Positions 1 through 13,538 of a stretch of DNA of 64,000 nucleotides are shown one piece after another (positions within the stretch are counted from its first letter, which is position 1; the number at the start of each line of letters is the position of its first letter). The position numbers and the translations under genes were made by a program. The stretch is from contig NW_020825288.1 in assembly GCF_003286085.1 (NCBI RefSeq), positions 15,500,001 to 15,564,000 of the forward strand, given 5' to 3'. The notes under the pieces were generated by a model. It was not told the DNA's origin. It searched no databases and saw only the letters and a program-made list of their open reading frames with translations. This DNA comes from Drosophila persimilis. Taxonomy: Eukaryota; Arthropoda; Insecta; Diptera; Drosophilidae.

Positions 1-813
1 GACGTATTTTTTCGGGGTTCTATAAAAAGTGTTAAGTTTTCCATCATAATTTACTTCATTGTCATTTTCTTCCACCATAAAGATGCCAATAACGAGTTCT
101 TTGGTGTGTTCTGAGCCCAACTGAAACCTTCTTCCTCAGACTATGGTTTCCTTAATTCTTAATTCAGGGGCAGACACTTTCCTCTTTGTTTCTTGACTAC
201 ATTCGACGTCAGCCTCTTATCGCCTAGGGGGCACGATCCTCTCTAAACGAGGCTGTACTCGTGAGGGGATGCGGGATGAGGCAAATGACAAGAGTAACGG
301 ACAGCAGAGTGACGGAGATCAAAGTCCAGAAGACAAGGGTGGTACATCATATGATGGATTATAGAAGTAAGAATATATATTTTTAGAACTGATTTGTTCT
401 GGTTTCCGTTTATGGAATGTTCTGTTTCTGTCAGTGTACCGTCTTTAGTGAGTGAGTGAAGATTTCGCAATCAAATTCACCGAAAACCCACAAACAATGC
501 CCGTTCGTCTGGGCCTTAATCGGTTAAAGGGTTCAAAAAGCCAGCCATCGAGCAGCCAGAGGGGGGGAAATGCGAGGCGACAATTATGGGTAAATAAATC
601 ATTTATAAAAAAGCAAAAGACGACGCCACGGCACATCCTTCCACATCAACATCAACAGCAACTGCCGGCGGGAGAGGCAGCTCCAACCACAGCCACAGTT
701 GGGGATACAACGCGGCTCCGCCAGCAACAACAAGATACATAATTCAGTTGCCATGATGAGCCCACGATGATGGTGGGATCTCGTATCCATGGAACGGTGT
801 TGTCCTCCTCTTC

Positions 814-836
814 GTTGTTGTTGTTGTTGTTGTTGT
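814..836. repeat. (GTT)n microsatellite
   Basis: About eight tandem GTT units, no coding context. Confidence 0.9.
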
Positions 837-1052
837 GGCTGTGCGTAAAGCGGCGCAAAATAAATTAAGCTCATTATATAATTGAATCCTTGATAGGCTG
901 ATTATCCACACGGCTTGGTCAGCGGTGTCTCCTGCCCAGTCTCTGCCCCCTCGCTCCATCCACTCATCCGCTTATTAAAAGGATAATGCCCAGTCAAACG
1001 CAAAGGATGCGAAATGGCCAAACGAAAAAATTATGTAAATGAATTTCCTGTT

Positions 1053-1080
1053 GCATGCGGCATGCGGCATGCGGCATGCG
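1053..1080. repeat. Four tandem GCATGCG heptamers
   Basis: Four perfect copies of a 7-bp unit containing the palindrome GCATGC, followed by GC-rich sequence. Confidence 0.9.
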
Positions 1081-1396
1081 GCGCCCGCGATGCACGTTGA
1101 ACAGCCGACATTTCCATAAATCTGCCAGGTAGTGGCGGTACAGCCTTAAAATTTCGCTATAAGAAGAGAGGCAGTCCCCAGTGGGAGATGCCGTGTCCCC
1201 ACAAAAATGAACTCCAGGGAGTTCTTTATTGAACAGATGTGTATTTAAGGGACTTATAGATCTATAATTATAATATAAATATCGTTTATTAACTATGTTT
1301 GGAACGAATAACAGTACAAAGTATATGCTTCAAACGAGTCTTTTTCTCTCGACTTTAGTTCAACTTTTCGCTGCTGCTTCCAAAGAACGAATGTCG

Positions 1397-1452
1397 TATC
1401 GATAACCCCTTATCGGTTATGTCTTTGAAATATCGGTTAAGTCTTATCGATG
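1397..1452. promoter_or_regulatory. DRE-like motif cluster without an assigned gene
   Basis: A perfect TATCGATA lies at 1397-1404, two TATCGGTTA variants follow, and TATCGATG lies at 1445-1452. WATCGATW is the DREF-bound core promoter element of fly housekeeping genes. A 101-codon minus ORF (1355-1660) overlaps but shows no recognisable domain, so I do not call it a gene. Confidence 0.4.
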
Positions 1453-3482
1453 GTATCTTAGGAAGGACAGCGCCAACTACTTCAAACCCCTCAATCTTTA
1501 CATAGATAGAGAATACTGTTAAGACCTTCAAAGCAAAGTCTAGACATTTGTGAGCTATGAATTCGAACTGAATTTTATTCTTGAAGTCCGAACCTAATAT
1601 ATGATTTAACAATGAGGTATGAAGTACAATTTTGTATTCAATTATTATCGCTAGACACATCGTCTAGCTAGGATATATCGTTACGTCGTGTGGCACTGCA
1701 TACATCAGTGATATTTTGGGGACTATATTGTATAAGTGCTCCTCCACTTGTGGATCTTACAGATGGCTTACAGATCTCCGCTTACACCCTAGCACTCGAA
1801 GCTGATCGATCGCTCAGATCCCTGGAGAGAATGCGGAAGGAGCAGACGGAGTCCAGAGTAGTCCACGCGACTGCGAGACAATGCTTTGCCGCCGTAACCC
1901 TGGCCGTGACTCCACTTAAATGTAATTGTACATTATAGAATAGAGAACTATAACTCTTAAATTGTCTAATTTATATGATTTTCTCACTTCATGTTAGAGA
2001 TCGGGGGGGTTTTTTTTTTACATTGATAGCCTTTTCATTCCCGCAGATTTCAAAAAACAATGTCTCTAAAACCAAATAATATATAACTTTTACAATTGCC
2101 AGAAGGAAATAAACTAGATTTCTCTATCCGCAAAAACAATCTACCGAATGAAGGAGATATGTGGAGCACTCCACAAGTGCCATAATCAAAGCCACTTCCA
2201 TCTTTTGAACCATCAGCGAAAAAATTGTCGCGGGCTCCACCTTAAAAACGGGCTAACAAAAATAACGAAAAATAAAATAGTTTTTATGTCGCTGGATCGC
2301 CAGTTGGGCTGTGTTGTGGGGCCAGTCGTATATTTTAACGGCAACTTCATGCAGTCACGATTTGTTACACACACACACATAAATCTAGATACATACAGGT
2401 ACGAGTATATAAGTATAGAGAAAAGTGTGTGTAGTCCACAGCCTCCTTAATCTATTGACTAAATGCATTGCATAAACTGTCGGGCCAAACCTCTGAGCCA
2501 AAAACCTAAAACAATGCCACAAAACGAACGAGTTCGTTCGTGCAACGGCAACGGCTACGCTTTCAATGGCCGCAAATAGCTCAAAGGCAGGCGCTTTGTC
2601 TAGCCAGCACCCATTCTCCAGTCCTCCTGGTCCCGAACCCTGCTCCACTCCACTCCCTGCCCCACAGCATGGCTGCAACGTTTGAATTATGAACGCAGCC
2701 GAAAATCTATTCGGATATGGCCAAAACAAATCCCCAGGCCCCAAACGGTTTACAAGAGGGAGAACATTTGGCTTAAACCCGCATCAAATTTAATACGAAA
2801 CTCCGCTAGAACAGCTCGCTCTCGGTCTCACTCTCGCGTTGTCTTTGGATTGTTATCGCTGGCCACAAGACACCCACCATAACTACATACATATAACTAT
2901 ATCCCATAGCCAATATCCAATCCAGTAAACCGCCTTAACCGATTCCAGTTAACTCTTAACTCTGCCACGTAACCGGGCCAACGCGGAGCTCGAGGCCTAC
3001 GATTTCATGGGCGGTGGCCAGAGTGGAGCGCAAATATACAAACCGTTTGCAACTCCTCTCTCGATGGCATTAATTTATGGCACTTATACAGGTTTCGGTC
3101 TGCTCGACGGAGGCTCATTACAAGCATAAATTTGCATTTGGAGTGGTGTAGGAGGTAACGCCAGGAATTTCGCTCGAGGAAGGGTTCGTTGCAAGTTGTG
3201 TGATCAATCTTACAAATTACATTTATTTTTGTGGGTATTTTGATCGCGTAAGAAGTGATTCCAAGCCGAAATCGATCAAATTTGACCAAGTCTTTAAAGA
3301 CTTGGTAGGATTTTGTACAAGAAACAAATCGAGAAGAACAATATGTAATAGGCAGAAGTACCTACATATATCCGAGGCGGAGATTTATCTCATCCACCAG
3401 ATTGCAGAATCTAGTCGGAAACCGATCTTTATTATACCGAGAATGTAGGAAACCAGCTCTCGTGTCTGACACCCCTGCCTCA

Positions 3483-3484
<2 letters not shown>

Positions 3485-3522
<38 letters not shown>
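3485..3522. repeat. (CT)n(CA)n compound microsatellite
   Basis: About fourteen CT units run directly into about five CA units. Confidence 0.9.
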
Positions 3523-4844
3523 GAGGAGCTTAGCAATTAAGGGTGAGTTTTCAAGCGAGTCTGGCATGTACTCAAGGAGAGCTACACTACCTCTCTTTCA
3601 CACTTTCTTCACTGCTAGCTCTATCCTATATCTCTACCAATAAAATATACTCGAACCCTTTAAGGGAGGGGTTTTCCTTTCCTCTATTCAAAATATTCCC
3701 ACATTATCATTGTAAATTGTAAAGATTCCCAATTCTACTAAAAGAAAATAGCTATTTTGTGCTCTTCCAGCATATCCCCCTGTACCTGTATCCCCCATTA
3801 GTGTTCGAATCTCTCTCTCTCTGACATTCTTTAAGGCACAAAATAAACAATCATCCCCAAACACTGGTGATCCGATCATCGTTGTCTGCTGTTTTATACA
3901 CACACAGTTTAATAAGCTTTTATATGTAATTATGCATTTTTATTTCATGTTAATTGCATTGAAAGGACACGCGGCGACTGGTTCCCACAGTTTTCCAAAC
4001 CTCCAGACCGCCAGTCCGTCCGTCCGTCCGTCCGTTCGTTCGGCTTTCCGCCGAGGTCGCTTTCCGCGGCTGGCCGGGCCGTTTTTCATGTCGCATGTCT
4101 CATAAATATAAATGACTGAATTTTTCCGCAATTTGTCGCACACAAAACAAATTTCATTTTAATTGAAAATTATGCCAGAGCATTAACATGAGCCGCGATT
4201 TAATGGACTCTATGGGGGCTTTTGCGTGGATGATGCTGTCGAAGATTTAATGCCAGTTCGTTGAGTGATTCCGAAGGATGATTCTCCACAGGAATGTGAC
4301 AATGAGCAGTCAGCAGGGAGTTCAATGGATTATAGTGGCGATACTTTCCAGGAATCTAAGAACTATAATATTGAGGCCTCTACCTTGGGAAATTCGATGG
4401 TGGACTCTGTGAAACTTTCATTAAAGCAGACGGTGCCCTCACGTTCATTTATATCACTTTGAAAAATTCTTAAATTCTTTTCTCTCCTTCTCTCCTTTAT
4501 TAATATTTTAGTTCTTCTAATATCCGAAACCATTATTAGCAGATAATTGTTAACTAAATAAATACATAATGATGCTGGAATCATATTCTGAAGACAATTA
4601 TGGTTATTTGTGATTAGATAGATTAGATATTCAACAATGCTCATTTCCACTGTGGGGTTTTGGGATAACTTGGTAGATCTGCAGATAAATATATTAATGG
4701 GATTTGTAAGGGATGTAATCTCTGAGAGGGAAGACCCAAAAGATGTAATTTTCAATATTTTTCGGTTTTTTAAACAGCTTTATTGAGTTGGGCATTATCT
4801 CTGTACCTAAGTTATGTTTTAATTCCCATATATCCGCTAGTTTG

Positions 4845-5150
4845 ATTGAAGCCAAAGGAGCTCTTGGTTTTATCTAAAGATGGTGTAGGGAATTTTCTAC
4901 TTTCTACTTTATCTTTCTCTTGTCCGGCACATCTTAGAATATGGTTCCTGCATCTGGGTTACTCATTACTAGATATATATTAAGATAATCAAGTCTGTTC
5001 AAAAACAATTCCTTGTCTTTGCCCTCCGCGGACTTCTAGACCCTTCTAGACATCTTCCTTCTTATGAGAGTCGGGAGCTTCTTATTAACATCCACTCCCC
5101 TGAAAGCCGCAGGACTTGCCATGCCATCTCTTTATTTTTAATCCTTTTTC
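4845..5150 (+). pseudogene. Degenerate non-LTR retrotransposon reverse-transcriptase fragment
   Basis: Translation in shifting frames gives the C-terminal part of a LINE-type reverse transcriptase. It reads ALGFI-stop-RWCREF, then after a frameshift SLVRHILEYGSCIW, then after an in-frame stop IKSVQKQFLVFALRGL and LPSYESRELLINI. The order (fingers/palm end, RP-LEYGS-W box, VQKQFL-FALRGL, LPSYESR-LLIN) is what jockey/R1/LOA-type fly elements show. At least two stops and one frameshift make it a dead fossil. No poly(A) tail or target-site duplication is obvious. Confidence 0.7.
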
Positions 5151-5609
5151 AAAATTAATTTTTTGTAAATTAATTTATGTTGTAGATTTTTCTTTCCATA
5201 CATTTGAACTGACCATTCTTGAAATTTAAACAATAAACACTATAGATGTACATATAATAAATTTGATAAATAGTTTTAAATATGAAATAATATTTAAGCG
5301 AAAGATCCACAGGCTGCCGAAGCCTGGTATTGATGCTTAATGTCTGCAAAGGATATCTGTATTCGAGTCTATAATTATATTGATATGGCACAATTCCAAA
5401 GAAGAGCATGTGCCAGATTGACAAATTGCGAAAAACTCTATTGAAATCGAAATTAAAACTTGGGATTAGTATTATGTGTGTGGCACACCGCATACCGTTT
5501 TTGCATTTTTTGTGCAGTTTATCGCTGGAGCTGTTGTCTTGGGCCGTGTTCGAGCGAGCCATTTGCATATGTCAGCGCTGGGGAGGTGGTCCATGGTCCG
5601 TCCCCATGG

Positions 5610-5660
5610 TCCAATGCAGTCCAATGCAGTCCGATGCAGTCCGATGGCCGATGGCCGATG
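5610..5660. repeat. Tandem TCCRATGCAG and GATGGCC units
   Basis: Three to four 10-bp TCC(A/G)ATGCAG units grade into three GATGGCC heptamers, a short compound minisatellite. Confidence 0.8.
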
Positions 5661-7969
5661 TGTTGGCTGGTGGCTGACAGCCGCATAAATTGTTTTCTCG
5701 TGTGTACCAAATGTTTGACTTACGCGCAAAAATGTTTGTGTCTTTTTGTCGGTCTGTACTTTTTTCTGGGTGTTTGCATTTGCATAAATCAATTAATATG
5801 AACATGCAGATGCAGATGCAGAATTTTTGTTGCGTGTCTGGGACGAAGCTAAATATTTCCTGCACCTGGTGCCTGGTGCCTGGTGCCACGGTGGCTTTTA
5901 ACCCACATCCTAGTGCGACAAAGAATTTATTGACCCATAGAGTGGGTCGCATATGTGGCCAGGGGCTGAGACTGAGACTCGATATCATAAAGGCATCCGC
6001 TTGGTAATCATTTGCCGTTTTCCCACAATTAGCTGTTTGGCATCGCATCTCGCAATAATTGAAAATCATTTGCATTCGAATGGCAAATCATTTGCTGCGA
6101 CCGATGATGCCTAAAGCGGATGTGCTGGCTTTTAACCCAACAGCAGCAGCAGTAGAGGCAGCAGCGGCAGTGGCAGCAAAAGGTTGTTAAGCAGTTAGTG
6201 GCATGCATTACGTATACGCCGTGTGCTGGCTTGGTGCGGCTGATTTGTGTGGCGGCTGCCTGTGTCGAATGAATGCTTAATGTGAGTGGGAAGCCATTCG
6301 TCTCGAGATGGGCCCCTTAGCTTGAGGAACTTTGCTGCATTCCCCAGATCCAAACAGAGAGCTAGATCCGCCGCTTAATCGCGACTTTATGAAGCACTTG
6401 GCATTACCAGTCACTTTCAAATTTTAGATTGTGTGTGCTTGTCGAGTGACTGTCTTCAAGAGGAGTATGCAGTCAGTAAAAGTGATTGCAAGACTAAGAA
6501 CTCCCACATTTATATTGTTTCCAAAGGGTTATTCGCTCTATAAACTAGAGCTAGGACTCTGGTACTGCCCTTTGGGAGATTCCGTAGAGGAATTTAATAT
6601 TTAAATCCAGACTCGACTTTTCGATGCCTGATGTATATGCTAGATATATAAAAAGCACTTCCATCTTGAATTGAACATTTCGTAACAGCTAGTAAAAAAG
6701 AACACAAGCTAAACACACAATACTCTATGATCTATGATACTCTATATTAATGAACAATGCCTGCACGACGCAAGTTGGTCCATTTTTGGCTGTGGAATGA
6801 CGAACGAATCCAAAAAGATAACGAAAATGTGCGTGTGAGCATGTAGCAATTTCATGAATCTCAATCCCACGAGGCACAATATGAACGAAATGAGCTACCA
6901 CTATTGGAACGTAGATAAAAACAACGCCAAATGTTGAATATTTGGCTCTACCGAAAAAAATGACCCCATGAAACATGAGTCAGAAGGTAGGAAGACAGAT
7001 CCAGATTAAATTGATGTTGCAAATGACATTGTTCGAAGGGGGTTTGTCATCTAGTATGCAGAAAAGAAGAGCATCAACAAAGGTTCCCGCAGGTTCCACA
7101 TACAATTAAAATTGAATGAATTTGATGGCCAGCCTAATCCTTGAGTTAGTCAGGGCTTTCTGAATATCCAATACCCATTTGAATACACCCCGGAACTGCT
7201 GGGTACAGGGTATATCCCCAACAATCTTCCACGCTTTGACATTTGCCTCGTCGGCTGAGTGGGCAACAGCTTTTGACATGAAATTTGTATTAAATCCAAG
7301 TAATAATCACAAACACAATGCCAGAGCGACCGAGGAACCGACGGTTAATTAGAGGCAGCCACAAATCGCACCTCATTGAAATGGCAAACAGCGCAGAAAG
7401 CGGACCAGACGACGGCGAAGGCGGATCACACAGCCTTCGACTTGGTCTCTTAATTTTATTACTTTTCGTATCCATACATATGTATACCTAGTATATGCAG
7501 GTATGTATGTATATAAATGTTGCTTTTGCATTTGCCACAGAAAATGTCGTGCAGCATTTGGTTCGCTTTGGGTTTTTTGGGGTGCGGACTTGGGCAACCT
7601 TCAAATCTCTGGCAAATGTCAGATGCCAAATACGAGTAGAACTTTCCTGTCTGGGGGAATGTGTATGCGGCTCTCTGTCTGGCTAATGGCTAATGGCTAA
7701 TGGTGATGATGGGGCTTGGCGGATTAGAAAGTCTTGGACAAAAGACGTCTCATAAATAACCTGAACTTTTGCCGCATTGGCCAATAAAACATATAAATAC
7801 TCCGCCGCGTTGTTTCGTGTCGAGTCTGGGGATGTTGCAAGGCTCGTCGCTGCTCGGCGCGGCTCTCTTCCCAAACGCCCCATACGCTACGCATGCGCGC
7901 CAAGTGGTCAGACAGCCAGGGGACCGGCGGGGACCGCGGACCATAAAATGGAGAGACACGCAGCCGTCG

Positions 7970-7995
7970 TCATCGCCATCGCCATCGCCATCGCA
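7970..7995. repeat. (CATCGC)n microsatellite
   Basis: Four tandem hexamers; no coding gene around it. Confidence 0.85.
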
Positions 7996-8247
7996 GCCAT
8001 TTGGAGGCAGTTTCGGCTTGCGGTTTTGTCGGGGCTTGACACGTCAAGGCACTCGTTCAGTCTGCACCTCCCACCGCCGCCAGCATTCATTCACACACTC
8101 GCACTCAAAGATACAAAGATACACGAGATGTACATACGGAGATACGTATGGAGTACGTCCATCAAAGTGGCGACGCTGTCGTGTAATCTGCTTGAATTTA
8201 TTGCGCCTAACTTGCATTTTTCTGCTTGTAATTTGATTTAACTAAAT

Positions 8248-8271
8248 CCGAGCCGAGCCGAGCCGAGCCGC
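8248..8271. repeat. (CCGAG)n microsatellite
   Basis: Nearly five pentamer units. Confidence 0.85.
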
Positions 8272-9462
8272 ACCAAAAGAAGCAACGTGTGGCAGGCTGG
8301 TGTGGCCATAAATGCGGTTCTTGCTGCTGTACTCAGAGATACCCCCATGTGGTTTCAGCTTGGACTTTGGAACTAGGAATGGCTGTCCTCCCTCTAATAC
8401 AATATCGTCCGATCAATCCCATAAATCAATATGCCACTCAATCATATCACCCAGCGAATGATTGATATGCAAATTCCTGCATTCGATTTCGATGGGGGTT
8501 GAATGATTGAATGAGCCAGCAGCAAGTGGCACACGCCACAAATGTGCCACAGTGAATGGTAAGACACCTCCTAAATGGCGAACGTTCCCTTTTTATTTGA
8601 ATTTGACTACGAGATCCCTACTTATGCTATACTGTTGTATATCCAGCTGAGTAATACTCGTATTTATCAAAATATAAGTCCATGAATGCATTCAGACAGC
8701 GCTTTAACGAAGAGGCAGGATTGACAATGAGAAGGAATGAGCATGTTTTGAGAGTTTGTTCGAATTTATCCATTCACTTGCAAGATCAACTACTAGGGCA
8801 CTGGTAAAGCATTCTAAAGTCTACAAGAAACGCCAGAAGATCACTCTTTGCAGGGAACAGTCGCTGCAATAACCAGAAAGATGATTCTTAACAGAGTAAA
8901 GGACTCCTGCAAACCCTTGTTATCAAGTCTCTGCCTAAATCTTTCAACGAAAGAAAGCTTCAAGAAAATTCATTCCACCTCTACTTATAGCTCTCTCAGA
9001 GAAGCAGATCAGGACTCAGCAGCTGACTCTTATAAGGAGGAAGATTCGGTGGAGACCTCCAGTAATAGCGGAAGAAAATCCCAGACAAACTCCTCACAAG
9101 AGCATATAGAAATATATGTATGTAGGGTAGGCAGACCTTTAACCAGCTGATGACTACCGATCTATCGTTATGGATAGTCAAGGGTATGATTGGAAGGTAT
9201 ATCGATAGTAGAGCAAGTGTTCGACTTCGAAAGCGAGAAGAAGGACGTAATAAGGTATGGAAAGGTACTTAATTGTTATCTATTTAAAACTAAGAATAAA
9301 TATTATACCCGATTAGTCAATACAACGACGTGTGGCGTACTTGTTTATGGAGTTTCTTTGTAGGGAGCTCACTGAGGATCACTACATATCCCTACTATAT
9401 GTGCAGCAACGAGCCCATTAGATCGAGTCCCTCTGGCGTTGCCATAAACTGAACATTTTGAA

Positions 9463-9484
9463 TTATATATATATATATATATAT
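9463..9484. repeat. (AT)n microsatellite
   Basis: Eleven AT units in AT-rich sequence. Confidence 0.9.
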
Positions 9485-12149
9485 TGTATATGTATGTCAG
9501 CAGCCCAAGATCATCCGACAGACTCTACCACCTGCTATCGTAGTCGCACATACATATTGTGAGAGTGAAACAAAGTTAATACTTGGATGTACTTCCTAGA
9601 AACGCCATTTAGAATGCTCGAGTGTCTATCTGTATCCTTTTCTCAGTGACCGTATATTCGGTATTTTTCTAGTGGGGCGTTACATTTATGGATTTATTTA
9701 TTATATATGCCAGGGATTCCGTATTGGGCTTCCGTACTGACTGATATGGGTTATCCTACCACAATATTTATGTACTAATGCATGTACTCTATACAATTGA
9801 GGAGCTGGACTTGGATACTCTGCTGCCATGCTTAAGCTAAGGCTAAGGCCTAAGGGACAATCATATAGTATTTCTGAATAAAATAAGCTCTAACATACCC
9901 AAGAAACCAAGCGGTCATTCATATTCTGTTCTTTAAATCTACACATCTTTAAACAGTATACTATTGAAGGAGGACGAACCTAAGTCTGACTACAATGTAA
10001 ACTGCATTTCAAATTAAAGTGAAGGAAATACTTATGCCAATGGGAGCTGTATATATGGAAGAAGATTCGACCGAAGCTTCCCAGTTTTCAAAACACTAAA
10101 ATGGACGCTTCAAGACCTTCTATGATGGGACTCCAAATTTTGAATGATATCCAGACTTCTGTACTTTGTGCTGTGTCAAAGTCTATGCAAATCATTGAGG
10201 GCCAAGTAAAAGTACTTTCACCCTCAATCATCAGCCACAAAAGGCCTGACTTCGTAGTCCCCTTGATGCCACATGGAGGGTACTCTTGATTTATTTGCAC
10301 TTACCCGTGTATAATAAATATCCACAAATGATGATGAACACCAAAGTTATTCTCGGCAACATGTTGCGGCTGTTTTTCGATGCCCGGCTGCAGCTCTCTC
10401 TGTCTGTCTCTCTGCACTGCACTCTGCACTGCTTGTCTCCTTCCGTTGACTCGCTCTCCACTCGATGGATCGACTGTTTCTCACTCACTTGTTGCGCTTG
10501 ATGATCGATGCTTGGATGCACTTGGAGAACACCGATTGGCAAGAAGGCCGCCAAAACCGCGATCGTTTTACACAATATTAACGGATAACGATTAACGATG
10601 TGGTGGAGACGCGTGCTGAGGGAACGAGCTAACGAATCGTTAAATTTCGTTTTAAAAAACAATTACGATCAATCCGTTTTTATTGGCAACAGCCGCCTAT
10701 TAAGACAATTTGCAATTGCGGCACTCGTTTGTTTCTCTTTCTGCTTTTATTATTTTGTGTGTGTGTGTGTTTTCCTGATGTTGTTGCTGGGGCAAAGCGA
10801 AAGATTGCCTCAAATTTGCATGAGGCCTGGCCTATAAAGCGGCGACACACGCACACACACACTCGTAGGCACTCGTATGTGGGGTTGCCTAATATGCCAC
10901 CAAAATAGCGGGCGGGTGCTTCACGTTGCAGTGGCAGTTACAGTTGCCGCAACAGCAGCCAGCAGTTGCCTCAGTTTTTCCTGTCGCGTCGAGACAATGG
11001 GGCACGAATATGGCACAACAACAAACACAAAGGCGAAGGCAAGGCAGGGCAGGCGGACGGACGGACGGACAGAGCAGAGCCGTGATCGTCGTCGTCGATC
11101 TGCATTTGTTTCACTTTTATTATTATGGCCCAAAATGTATCTCGACGGGTGTGTATCGGCCGGGAGATCGGTTAATGTGTGCTGTACGCTCTCTACGACG
11201 CTTCAACCTCGACTGACTGCAGTCGCTGTTCAATTGAATCGAATACGTGGTCTACTGGTCTACTGGCTCCCAATCGGTTGAAAGCTCTGGCTCTGAGTCT
11301 CAGTCTGAGTCTCGGTCTTGAGTGGATCCGAACTCGTTTGTCGTGCCTCCGAAAATGTTCGGCTTGAGCGCATTGCGGCTAGCCCGCTTTTAATTGTACT
11401 AACTAGCCTGCTACTAACTGGCCATGCTCCGATCTGCTCCAATCTGGCCAGGCTGCCGGCCTTACGCAATTTCCAATTGGCCGATGAATCACAGTTCACC
11501 CTGTCCCCGCGCGACAGACCCTATTCCGAGCAACCTTCGCGCACTTGTGCGAATCGAATCCCTCTCGCAGGCCATAAAGAAACCCGAAAGAACAAAAAAA
11601 CAGACATGACCCGCAGTTGCAGCTTTTTAATTAATCATGTAACTATGTTTTTCCATATATTTTCAATGGTTTTTCTTGTGGCACTGTTGGGAGGCCTTTC
11701 ATTTTTCGGCGGTTTCGCATCAGAGTGTCGCGACTCGCGAGTGACCTTGTTGCTGCCACAAAGGAGAAGCTTCTGCCACGTTTGCTGTCATCGCCTCTGG
11801 TCTGGGCCTGCATTTGAATGGCTACTGGGCCCAGCACGCTCAATTAGCCTTGTCCGGACCGGACAGCCTCTCAAGGCCTCCCACACATAAATCATAATCA
11901 CATTAGGCCCGGACAGCACTCCTCTCCTCTCGCCGCTCCGCCGAGGCTTGCAGATACGTCCGCTTCCCCGTGGTTAATTGCAAAAATAGATATAAGAAAA
12001 GCGTACACAAATTATATAAAACGAGAAACAATTATTAATGGCAAAAGTCGAGCTGGCATTACGCATTACGATTTCTGAGCCGAGAGTCGAGAGTCGAGAG
12101 CTGGCTAACGAGGCGGCACAAAACGCCACCAAATTGAGTGTCCGTGCAG

Positions 12150-12233
12150 CTGTCCGCCCGCCCCGTCCGTCCATCTGTCCGCCCGCCCCGTCCGTCCATC
12201 TGTCCGTCCGTCCGTCCGTCCGTCCGTCCGTTT
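12150..12233. repeat. 25-bp direct duplication followed by (GTCC)n
   Basis: Two adjacent perfect 25-bp units (12150-12174 and 12175-12199) run into about seven GTCC tetramers. This probably arose by slippage within a GTCC-rich tract. Confidence 0.85.
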
Positions 12234-13459
12234 GTCTGTAATTGATAAACTGGCCAAAATGAACTGTGTGCAGCGTCTGTCTTTCTGTCTCTCTGATGGA
12301 CTGGCGTCGGCTTATTTTACCACAAAAGTTTATTAAACAAAAATGTGTATGTTCACTTCGGTGGAATGAAAATTGCGTTTTATAATCGCATATTTATTTG
12401 GTTTTTTGTGTAACTTTAATTACGCGCTAATAGGTTCAATGTTTTCGCTTCAAAGTGTTGCCAAGAACTGCCCGAAGACCGAAAGATCGAAAGACCGATT
12501 AAATGTCGTCGTCGCAAGGTTATGCAATCCGCGAAGGCATACTAAATCAGCCTCTGGACATGGCTGATCAGAGCAGATCAAATTATGACAGCATCAGTTC
12601 AGCGTTTATCTCCCTAGCTTTTGAAACAATCCAAAATGATTGATGTGCGGGCAGGAAACCTGCGATCGAACGCTAATCCATTAGCTAGAGGCGATCGTTG
12701 AGTGTCTCTCAATTAAGATTTATCCCAGGCAGGCAGGGAGCTAATAGATCCATAAATGCTGCCCAAGAAACATAGATATCCTTGCTACTGGATATGGATC
12801 GTGGCATCTCCACATTAACTCTATCCTGGCAAAGGCTGACGAGGGTATTCGAGGCTTCGGCCTGCCAGTCTCATTGTGTTTCTGGCTTCTAAGTCTCACA
12901 TTTGCTCACATTTTGGCCAGAGCAGATCAAAGCAGAAGGAAGCCGGCCAATGGGCCCTGGTGCTTCGGGTTGGCCGGGTTGGGTTGCTTAATTTCTGCTT
13001 GGCTGTTATTATTGTTACGTGGCTGGCTTGGTCTGGCCTGGGAGCCCACTCGCAGAGTTCTTTAATGCGGTCATAAAACTCGTGGTCCGTGTAGGAAGTG
13101 GATAGGCAGTCGCTGGTTGGTCGCTGGGTCTGGTCGCTGCTTGCGATAATTCGAAATTGGGGCCCGAGATTGCGGATTATTGAATAGTAAAATACGAGGC
13201 TGGGCGACCATTAAAACTAATTGGCGAGGACTGTACTATATGAATATGAATCGGTCTTTGAATGGCTCCCGACGTGTGGTGTTTGGCGGATGGTTGGATG
13301 GTTGGATGGACAAGGTAAACAATGAATATGTCTATGTCCCACACCTAACACACATCAAGTGGCGGACCCTTGACAAGGTCAAGTGAATTGATTTGGAGTG
13401 GCAGGTCCAAAACGATCCAAGTTTCGTTTTAATGATGTGCCAGATTCGGGCTCCTACAC

Positions 13460-13538
13460 GGCATCGGCATCGGCATCGGCATCATTTACACGACAACTCT
13501 TGAGATGTTGTCGAGTCTCGGATCGGATCGGATCGGAT
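13460..13538. repeat. (GGCATC)n and (GGATC)n short tandem repeats
   Basis: About four GGCATC hexamers at 13460-13483 and four GGATC pentamers at 13517-13538, just upstream of the first visible qin exon. Confidence 0.8.

Noticed and set aside
9400..9440. Possible tRNA B-box (GATCGAGTC)
   Set aside because: No matching A-box or cloverleaf could be drawn around it.
12143..12233. Tandem repeats as a CRISPR array
   Set aside because: GTCC slippage repeats without spacers, in an animal genome.
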